DNA of 42,322 nt from a virus: the IMG/VR virus record IMGVR_UViG_3300046482_000204, positions 1-42,322 of that record, one strand, 5' to 3'. Below, one piece after another: positions 23,000 through 29,267 of this stretch (position 1 is its first letter; the number at the start of each line of letters is the position of its first letter). The translations under genes were made by a program, and so were the position numbers. The notes under the pieces are model-generated. The model was not told the origin of the DNA. It searched no databases and saw only the letters and a program-made list of their open reading frames with translations.

Positions 23000-25900
23000 G
23001 TGTCCTCGCTCGTGTCTCCCTGGTGGCGGATGGTTCCGCTGCGGCTCTGGCTCTGCACCTGTCCTCGGCGGTTCCCCTGGCCTCGCACCAGCTTAGAGAT
23101 CGGGCCGGCGAGAACGTTGAAGATCTGGGTGGCGACGGTGGCGCTGGTGGCGATGGCCGCCTGGAGGGTGAGGCGGGCCCGCTTCCTCGTCGCGCCCGTC
23201 GGGCTGAGGGTGCCGGTGAGGCGGCGGCGGGTCTGGCGGGTGATGGTGCTGGCTGCCGCCAGGCTGGCGGTCAGGCGTTTGGCTGTCTTGCGGGTGACGG
23301 CTCCTGCGCCGGCGATGGTGGCGCTGGCGGCGAGGCGGATGGTGGCTCGGAGGGTGGCGGCCGCGGTCGGCGCGACGGTCCCCTCGTGGGTCTGGGCAGC
23401 CTTCTTCCGGGTGGCGCCGGCGGGGGTGGCGGTGCCTTCCATGGTGGCGGCGATGCGTCGGAGGAGGCTGCCGGCGGTGGTGAGGGCTCCGCCGACTTGG
23501 ATGAAGAATCCGCCGGGGTTGACTTCGGTGGTCAGGCTGCCGGCCGCGGTGAGGGCGCCGGCCGCCCGGTTGAGGGTTTTCGCCGTCCTCGCTCCTGCGG
23601 CGGTGATGGCGCCTTCGACGATCGCCCGGATGGTTCTCCTCAGGGCGCCGGCGGGGGTGACGGTCCCGGTCTTGGTGGTCCGGGTGCGGGCGGTGCGGGC
23701 TCCGGTGGGGGTGGCGGTCCCCTGGAGGGTTTTCGCTGCGCTCAGGAGGGCGGCGCCGGCGGTGCCGAGGGCGGCGGCGATGGTCTTGCGGGTCTCGCGG
23801 GCGAGCGCTCCCGCTGGGGTGAGGGTTCCGTCGAAGAACCTTTGAATGGTGTCGTCTACGAGTTCGTGTTGGCTGGCGCCGGTCGGGCTGATCGTCGCCG
23901 CCATGTCGAGGAGGGTTTTCCCGAGGCGGGCTGCCGCCGGGGCGATCGTGGCGGTGAGGGCTTTGCCGGCTCTCCTCGTGATGGCGCCGGCGGGCGTGAT
24001 GGCGCCCGTCTTGGTGGTCTGCGTTTCACGTGAAACGGTGCCGGCGGTGCCGATCGAGCCCGCCTGGTCGAGGCCCGCCTCCTTGGTGGTCTGGCCGGTG
24101 CCGGTGATGGTGCCGGCGTAGGTGCGGGGGCTCCGCTTCGTGGTGGTGGCTGCTGGCGTGAGGCTCCCGGCGGCCACCTTTTGTGTCATCCGGGCGAGGA
24201 GGCTTGCCGGTGTGACGGTCCCCGCAGCGGCCAGGAGCCTCAGCCGAATCAAGTTTAGGGCTGCTGCGGGGGTGATCGTCCCGGTCTTTGTGCTGCGGGC
24301 CCTTTTCGTGGCCGCTCCGGTGCCTGTGACGGTCCCTGTGGCCGTTTTCGTGGTCTCTGCGGTCCTGGTGCCCGCCGGGCCGATTTGGCCTGTTTTGGCC
24401 GTTCTCGTGGTTCTCCTGACGGCGGCTGCTCCGGTGATGGTCCCGGCGGCGGCGAGGAGGACGACGATGCGGACGGCGGCGGCGGCTGTGCTGGTGATGG
24501 TGCCGGCGAGGGTTTTCCGGGTCCGCTTCGTCGCTGCGCCTGCCGGGGTGACGGCGCCGGCCTTGGTCGTGGCCGTCTCCTTGGTCGGCGCTCCCGCCGG
24601 GGTGATGGTGGCGGCGAGGGCTTTCCGCGGCCGGGCGGTGCGGGCTCCCGCCGGGCTGATGCTGCCGCTCATGTTCTCCTGTTCGGTGTTCCCGAAGGCC
24701 AGGTCGAGCTCGTAGTACTCGATGTCGCCGTTGCCGGCTGCGACGAGGATGGCGACCGTGTCGGCGTCGACGACGGCGGCGCTCAGGCGGGTGCGTCCTG
24801 CGCTGCCCGCGACGAGCTCTCCGAAGGCGGTCCACGTGCTCCCGCCGTCGGTCCGCCAGGCGCCGTAGATGCCGTCGGCGGCGTCATCGATCCAGAGGAC
24901 GACTCCCTTGGCTGCGCTGCTTCCGGGGTTGACGCCGAGGGCGACGACGCTCTGCTCGTAGGCGGCGTCGAAGGCGTCCCTCGTTGTCACGGTCTCGAGG
25001 CTCGGGGTGGGGCTGTCCGCCGAGTCGAAGACGAGGGCGGTGATCCCTCCTCCGTCGGCCTGAGGGTGGGCGCTGACGACTCGCCAGACGGTTCCGTTGC
25101 TCCAGCCGGCTCCGACTCCGAGGCGTGCCAGGTCCTCGCTGGTGGCGTCGGCTCCTGGTTCGGTCTGGGTGGTGTGGTTGCTGCGGAGGGTCCGCTGGCG
25201 GACTCCTTGGGCGCTGTCGGCGTCGGTTTTCCCGTAGAAGACGTGCTGGCGGCCGTCGGCGCCCACCATGTCGTACAGGGTGTGCGGGGTGGCGGTGATG
25301 GTGACGTTGCTGCCGGTGTCCTGGACGAGGCGGCTGACGAAGAGGGCGAAGGTGCTCCCGGCGTCGGCGGCGGTCTTGTAGGCGTCGGCGGTCCCCTGCT
25401 TCTCGTTGATGCGGACGTTGTCGTTGTCGGCGGCGGTGCCGGCGCTCGCCGTCGCCGTCCTCGTCACGGTCGGGCTCAGGTCGGTCGGGTCGACGCCGGT
25501 GATGACTCCTCGGGGGCTCGAGCTCGTGCTCGTCCTCGCGTAGGCGACGATGTCGCCGGCGGCGTTGAGGATGGCGTCGAGGGTGGTGATGGTGTCTCGG
25601 GTGCTGGCGTCGAAGGGGGTGTTGGCGACGATGCCGCTGTTGCTCGTCACCAGTTCGGCGATGGGCGCGACCGCCTCCCAGTCGCCGGCGTCGTGGCCGT
25701 CGCTCGGGGCGGTCCCCTCGAACAGCCAGGCGAGTTTGCTGCTGGTGTCGATGCCGATGGCCCAGCGGCTGCCGTCGGTGGTCCAGGGCCCGGCTCGGCC
25801 CTTGCTGGGCAAGCTGACGGCGCTCCACGACGGCGGTGCTCCCAGCGGCTGGCCGGTGAGGAGGGGGATGCAGACTTCGACGGCGGCGACCTGGAGGGTG

Positions 25901-26910
25901 GGGCCGGCGCTGCTGTCGGCGTCGACTCGGACGGCGAGGTCGTTGAGGGCGATGGCGGCGATGTTCTCGACGGTGCTGTCCCAGGTGACGGGGAACTCGT
26001 ACCAGGCGTAGCTGGTGCTGGTGATCGACTTGAGCAGGCTGACGCTGAGGATGGCGCTGTCGCTGCTCCGGGCAATGTTGCCGGTGAAGGTCCGGGTGCC
26101 GCTGGTCGCGTTCCGGGCTCGGATGCGGATGCGCCAGCCGACGTAGGTGTCGGGGGCGCTCGGCTCGGCGAGGTCGAGGAAGCAGGCGTTGCCTCCTCCC
26201 GCCTCGCTGATGATGTCGCTTTCGCTGCCGCTGCTCTTGGCGTCGTCGTCCACCTTCGACCAGAGGGGGGCGGTGCTCCAGCTGCCGGCGCTGATGTCGC
26301 CGATCGGCCGGATGATCTCGTAGGGGGCTCCGATGACCTGGTTGGTGAGGGCGCCGGCCGGCGTGACCGTGCCGCCCATGTTCTCCTGAAACGTGGTCCC
26401 GCCGGGCGTGTAGGTGATGCGGACTTCGAGGGCGTCAAGGCGGATGAACGAGCCGTCCGACCCCATGTTGGCGGCGTAGTTGTTGACGATGCGGAGGCGG
26501 AGGCCGTCCCAGAGGCTCTTGTTGGTGACGTTCTGGGGGCTGGCGAGGCTGAGGTAGCCGACGCTGGCCAGGGTGGTGCTGGCGAGGTTGCCGCTGTTGA
26601 CGCTGTTGGTGAGGGCGGTGCTCTCGTTGCTCTGGAAGATCTGGAAGGTGAGGGAGACGGTGTCGTTGACGTAGGTGGTCGGGTCCATCCGGTAGCGGAA
26701 GCGGATGTCTACGGCGGTGATCTCTCCGAAGTCGGCGGGCATGTCGGTCATGCCGAGGAAGACGGTGTTGCCGTTGCCGCCGGCGCCGCTCCCGGCGGGC
26801 AGGATTTCGTTGCCGTCGGTGCTCGTGGCGAAGTCGTCTAGCCAGTCGGTGTCGATCGTCCCCCAGCCGTTGGTGTGGAGGGCGTTGGCGATGAGGGTTG
26901 CGGTCGCCAT
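22996..26910 (-). CDS. Large virion surface protein with tandem PAGA repeats
   Basis: 1304 aa. Residues 1-180 are a jelly-roll-like module. Residues 340-740 look like a beta-propeller or sialidase-like region (WTTDGSRWAIGIDTSSKLAWLF, TAFGELVAGSAGRT). From about 743 to 1260 the chain is made of more than 25 imperfect repeats of 16-20 residues with core G-T-I-T-P-A-G-A and an Arg/Lys-Thr tail. A parS palindrome lies in this repeat DNA. Encoded by the largest gene in the head-tail region. It is probably a fibre or appendage attached near the neck or capsid; exact role unknown. No enzymatic motif seen. Confidence 0.6.
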   Translation of the reverse strand: MATATLIANALHTNGWGTIDTDWLDDFATSTDGNEILPAGSGAGGNGNTVFLGMTDMPADFGEITAVDIRFRYRMDPTTYVNDTVSLTFQIFQSNESTALTNSVNSGNLASTTLASVGYLSLASPQNVTNKSLWDGLRLRIVNNYAANMGSDGSFIRLDALEVRITYTPGGTTFQENMGGTVTPAGALTNQVIGAPYEIIRPIGDISAGSWSTAPLWSKVDDDAKSSGSESDIISEAGGGNACFLDLAEPSAPDTYVGWRIRIRARNATSGTRTFTGNIARSSDSAILSVSLLKSITSTSYAWYEFPVTWDSTVENIAAIALNDLAVRVDADSSAGPTLQVAAVEVCIPLLTGQPLGAPPSWSAVSLPSKGRAGPWTTDGSRWAIGIDTSSKLAWLFEGTAPSDGHDAGDWEAVAPIAELVTSNSGIVANTPFDASTRDTITTLDAILNAAGDIVAYARTSTSSSPRGVITGVDPTDLSPTVTRTATASAGTAADNDNVRINEKQGTADAYKTAADAGSTFALFVSRLVQDTGSNVTITATPHTLYDMVGADGRQHVFYGKTDADSAQGVRQRTLRSNHTTQTEPGADATSEDLARLGVGAGWSNGTVWRVVSAHPQADGGGITALVFDSADSPTPSLETVTTRDAFDAAYEQSVVALGVNPGSSAAKGVVLWIDDAADGIYGAWRTDGGSTWTAFGELVAGSAGRTRLSAAVVDADTVAILVAAGNGDIEYYELDLAFGNTEQENMSGSISPAGARTARPRKALAATITPAGAPTKETATTKAGAVTPAGAATKRTRKTLAGTITSTAAAAVRIVVLLAAAGTITGAAAVRRTTRTAKTGQIGPAGTRTAETTKTATGTVTGTGAATKRARSTKTGTITPAAALNLIRLRLLAAAGTVTPASLLARMTQKVAAGSLTPAATTTKRSPRTYAGTITGTGQTTKEAGLDQAGSIGTAGTVSRETQTTKTGAITPAGAITRRAGKALTATIAPAAARLGKTLLDMAATISPTGASQHELVDDTIQRFFDGTLTPAGALARETRKTIAAALGTAGAALLSAAKTLQGTATPTGARTARTRTTKTGTVTPAGALRRTIRAIVEGAITAAGARTAKTLNRAAGALTAAGSLTTEVNPGGFFIQVGGALTTAGSLLRRIAATMEGTATPAGATRKKAAQTHEGTVAPTAAATLRATIRLAASATIAGAGAVTRKTAKRLTASLAAASTITRQTRRRLTGTLSPTGATRKRARLTLQAAIATSATVATQIFNVLAGPISKLVRGQGNRRGQVQSQSRSGTIRHQGDTSEDT
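24022..24037. promoter_or_regulatory. parS-like palindrome, site 2
   Basis: CGTTTCACGTGAAACG: the 14-base core GTTTCACGTGAAAC (24023-24036) is identical to the bacterial parS core, with C/G flanks. It lies in the coding region of the repeat protein, encoding VSRET by GTT-TCA-CGT-GAA-AC, codons that are rare in this genome. Confidence 0.85.
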
Positions 26911-26911
26911 G

Positions 26912-27256
26912 TCACACGGCCCTGCGTTGGGCTCGGCGGGCGGCGGCCCAGGCTCGAAGTTCGGGGGCGGGTTCGGCGGCCTCGGGTTCGCCGGCGAAGC
27001 AGCATTGTGGTTTCTGGCCGGCCGGCCAGTCCCCGCAGTCCGCGAACGGGCGTCCGGTCGCCTCCTCGACGTCGTCCCAGGCGGGCCTCACCTGCGTCTG
27101 GTAGCGGGCGTCGGCGTGCACCTTCTCCCAGCTGCCCAGGGCCCGGCGGAGGCCGCAGGCCCAGCGGCGGCCGGGGACGGTCTCCACCTCGAGGAACGGG
27201 CACGGGCTCCCTGCCAGCCAGCAGCAGTGGTCGGCCGGGTTGCCGTGGCAGGTCAT
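26912..27256 (-). CDS. Cys-rich hypothetical protein
   Basis: 114 aa. Nine cysteines in three clusters (CHGNPADHCCWLAGSPC, RWACGL, FADCGDWPAGQKPQCCF) suggest bound metal or iron-sulfur. The phrase CCWL...CPFLEVETVPGRRWACGL marks a hypothetical family I recall from other phages, with no known role. It has no ribosome binding site; TAGCAT ends 8 nt before the ATG, and a terminator hairpin sits directly upstream. Confidence 0.68.
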   Translation of the reverse strand: MTCHGNPADHCCWLAGSPCPFLEVETVPGRRWACGLRRALGSWEKVHADARYQTQVRPAWDDVEEATGRPFADCGDWPAGQKPQCCFAGEPEAAEPAPELRAWAAARRAQRRAV

Positions 27257-27264
27257 GGGCGGTG

Positions 27265-27270
27265 ATGCTA
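27265..27270 (-). promoter_or_regulatory. Leaderless promoter, -10 TAGCAT
   Basis: CTAGCATCACCGCCC before the ATG at 27256, 8 nt from box to codon. Its first base is also the last base of the terminator stem at 27270-27300. Confidence 0.5.
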
Positions 27271-27300
27271 GAGACCCCGCCGTGCCCTGGCGGGGTCTCT
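27270..27300 (-). terminator. Strong hairpin terminator
   Basis: A perfect 12-bp inverted repeat (AGAGACCCCGCC / GGCGGGGTCTCT) with a 7-nt loop lies 24 nt past the stop of the zinc-ribbon gene. It is symmetric, so it could act on either strand, and it ends capsid-region transcription before the tail genes. Confidence 0.7.
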
Positions 27301-27324
27301 CGTCGCTGCTGTCCCGGTTCGGGG

Positions 27325-27480
27325 TCAGCCGGCCTTGGCGGCCTTGGCCTTGATGGTGTTCGGCTTGCCGCAGTGGGGGCACTGCCAGGTCGTGTCCTCG
27401 TCGGTGGCGATCGAGGCGGCGAACACTTCGGCTTCCTTCTTGCAGTTGCCGCACTTGACGGTCTTGGTCTTGCCTGCCAT
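27325..27480 (-). CDS. 51-aa zinc-ribbon protein
   Basis: MAGKTKTVKCGNCKKEAEV... with CxxC (10-13) and CPHC (34-37), a full four-Cys zinc ribbon, and a Lys/Ala tail. AGAAGGAGC-type site before the ATG. Looks complete and well conserved in pattern. It could be a small structural stabiliser or DNA-binding protein. Confidence 0.7.
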   Translation of the reverse strand: MAGKTKTVKCGNCKKEAEVFAASIATDEDTTWQCPHCGKPNTIKAKAAKAG

Positions 27481-27495
27481 GGGGCTCCTTCTCGT

Positions 27496-28215
27496 TTATC
27501 CGCCGGCGGCGAGGGTCAGGTCGTAGGTCGATTCGAGGCTGTCGCCGTTGCCGAGGTTGACGGTCGAGAAGACGGTCCGGTCGAGGAGGGTGCCGCCTCC
27601 CGTCGCCGCCTGGCTCAGGATGCCGTGCTCCACGATGGCGACGGCGCTGTCGACGGTGTTGGTGCCGACGGTCCTGAAGATGTTGGCGCTCGCTCCCTCG
27701 GTCAGCGTCCCGGTCGCTCTCGTGTTGTCCGGGTTGTACTGGGTGGTGAGCTCGGTGCCGAGGGCGGTGTCGCCCTGCGCTTCGGCGGTGTTGTTCGTGC
27801 CGATGCCGTGGAAGCGGAGGATCTCCGGTTCCACGGTGCCCTGGAGGGCGTCGACGAGGAAGTTGACGCCGGCGGTGGTCACGACCCTCATGCCGGCGAG
27901 GCCGAGTTCGAGGCGGCCGCCCTCGGGGGTGATCTTCACCAGCCAAAGCTGCGACCACATGTGGGGGAGCTCGAGGCGGCGTGCCACTCGGCGGGCCCGC
28001 AGGTTCTTGCGCATGCCTCGGAAGACGTGGCGGCTGTTGTCGGCCCGCCAGTCGTTCACCTCCTCGGGGAGGCCCTTCTGGGGGAAGCCGTGCTCGATCG
28101 TTTCGAGCAGGGTGAGGGGGCGGGCGATTCCGCTGCCCTCGTTGAGGGCTTTGGCGGCTCTCACGATTCTCAGGTCTACGGCGCCCGAGGGTCGGGCGGT
28201 GGCTCCTGCCTTCAT
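27496..28215 (-). CDS. Structural protein of the head/appendage region
   Basis: 239 aa, GAGGAGC before the ATG. The first third is basic and helical (LRARRVARRLELPHMW); the C-terminal 140 residues are a beta-rich module (FHGIGTNNTAEAQGDTALGTEL, ILSQAATGGGTLLDRTVF, LESTYDLTLAAGG). That module recurs in many phage virion proteins, but its function is not settled (fibre or decoration protein). Its promoter leaves a 35-40-nt leader. Confidence 0.6.
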   Translation of the reverse strand: MKAGATARPSGAVDLRIVRAAKALNEGSGIARPLTLLETIEHGFPQKGLPEEVNDWRADNSRHVFRGMRKNLRARRVARRLELPHMWSQLWLVKITPEGGRLELGLAGMRVVTTAGVNFLVDALQGTVEPEILRFHGIGTNNTAEAQGDTALGTELTTQYNPDNTRATGTLTEGASANIFRTVGTNTVDSAVAIVEHGILSQAATGGGTLLDRTVFSTVNLGNGDSLESTYDLTLAAGG

Positions 28216-28259
28216 TGCTGTTCGCTCCTCTGGCTCGGGCGGCTGCGCTTGCGGGTGTG

Positions 28260-28265
28260 AGGCTA
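28260..28265 (-). promoter_or_regulatory. Late promoter, -10 TAGCCT (with leader)
   Basis: GCTAGCCTCAC matches the leaderless late boxes, but the ATG at 28215 is 44 nt further and has its own GAGGAGC, so this member of the family makes a leadered mRNA. Confidence 0.5.
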
Positions 28266-28297
28266 GCGCGGGGGTCCTGGCGGTTGGCGGTTTCTCC

Positions 28298-29017
28298 TCA
28301 GGCGTAGTCCTCCTCGGCGATGTAGTCGGCTCGCCGGTGGAAGATCGAGGCGGGGAACACGTCGACGTCGGTGGTGGCCATGGCGACGGGGGTGGGGCTG
28401 TCCGGGGTGTCCGCCCGGCCGAGGACGGTGTCCTCGTAGGCCTTCTCCCAGGTGCGTGCCGCCTCGAAGAGGGGGGCGGCGTCCCGCTGGAAGAGGTCGC
28501 CGGCGACGCTGGTGCTCTGCTGCCGGGCGAATTCGACGGCCTTGCCCTTGGCGACGTTGGCGGCTGCGAGGTCGGCGACCGCCTGGGCGTAGGGCTCGGG
28601 GATGGGGGCGGTGTCGTCGGCCGGGTCGTCGTCGGGGAAGGCCCAGGCTCCGGTGAAGCGGAGGCGGATGTTGTCGGTGCCGGCGGCCGGCGCCTCCTCG
28701 AGTTCGAGGGTGTCGTCCCAGACGGCGTAGGCCTGGCTGTCGATGTACTCGCGGGGGATGCTGCCGGTCGGGTGTTCGACGCTGATGAGGCGGCTCCAGC
28801 CGGCCACCCAGCCGTCGAGGGCGGCGAGGTCGAGGGTTTGGGTGGTGCCGTCTCCGCTGGCCGTGTCGGTCCGTTCCGCCGGCCGGTCCTTCGTCAGGGT
28901 GCTGAGGGCCCGTTCGAGGGCGAGGGGGATGCGCTCCTCGCCGATGTGCTGGAGGATGCCCAGGTCTCCCAGCCGGTCTCTGATGCGGTCCTCGTATTGG
29001 CTGCGGCTCCACGTCAT
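28298..29017 (-). CDS. Head-tail adaptor protein
   Basis: 239 aa. First 45 residues are helical (YEDRIRDRLGDLGILQHIGEERIPLALERAL), the middle beta-rich (VEHPTGSIPREYIDSQAYAVWDD), then a helical region (AQAVADLAAANVAKGKAVEFARQ). This matches phage head-tail adaptors (gp6/gp15-like) that dock onto the portal, and it follows the capsid gene. No ribosome binding site; TAGGCT ends 6 nt before the ATG. Confidence 0.65.
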   Translation of the reverse strand: MTWSRSQYEDRIRDRLGDLGILQHIGEERIPLALERALSTLTKDRPAERTDTASGDGTTQTLDLAALDGWVAGWSRLISVEHPTGSIPREYIDSQAYAVWDDTLELEEAPAAGTDNIRLRFTGAWAFPDDDPADDTAPIPEPYAQAVADLAAANVAKGKAVEFARQQSTSVAGDLFQRDAAPLFEAARTWEKAYEDTVLGRADTPDSPTPVAMATTDVDVFPASIFHRRADYIAEEDYA

Positions 29018-29023
29018 GCGGTC

Positions 29024-29029
29024 AGCCTA
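29024..29029 (-). promoter_or_regulatory. Leaderless promoter, -10 TAGGCT
   Basis: GTCTAGGCTGACCGC directly before the ATG at 29017, 6 nt from box to codon. Same motif as at the portal gene. Confidence 0.5.
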
Positions 29030-29160
29030 GACGCGGGGGGAGGCCGGGCCTGGATGTTGAGAGACACCTTGGCGCCGGCCTCCTCCGGAGGGGCTCCCTC
29101 GGGGGTATTTCGAGGGTTTGCCTTGTGGGCGAGACGGCTGTGGGAGGCCGCTCGCCGGCC

Positions 29161-29189
29161 ACTATGCCAGCCGGCGCGTCGGCTGTCTA
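29161..29189 (-). promoter_or_regulatory. Sigma70-like promoter downstream of capsid gene
   Basis: TAGACA (29189-29184), 17-bp spacer, CATAGT (29166-29161). The CATAGT box is the same as that of the strong promoter at 37951. It would drive the adaptor and tail genes with a leader of about 135 nt. Confidence 0.5.
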
Positions 29190-29267
29190 GTGGGCCCTGG
29201 GCCCGGTTCTCCCGCCTCCGCCTTAGCGGCTTGTGGGGGCGGGGCTCCGGGCCCGCTGGGGCTCGTG

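Larger units (their letters stand above)
29018..29267. other. 250-bp intergenic region after the capsid gene
   Basis: Contents in transcription order: an 8-bp inverted repeat (29247-29254 with 29199-29206) just past the capsid stop that may terminate, a promoter (29189-29161), a possible 17-codon leader ORF beginning with GTG near 29067 behind GGAGGAGG and ending in an ATGA overlap with the adaptor start, and the adaptor's own -10 box. Confidence 0.5.

Noticed and set aside
24385-26841. 818-codon plus-strand open frame
   Set aside because: Shadow of the repeat protein gene; composition follows complementary codons.
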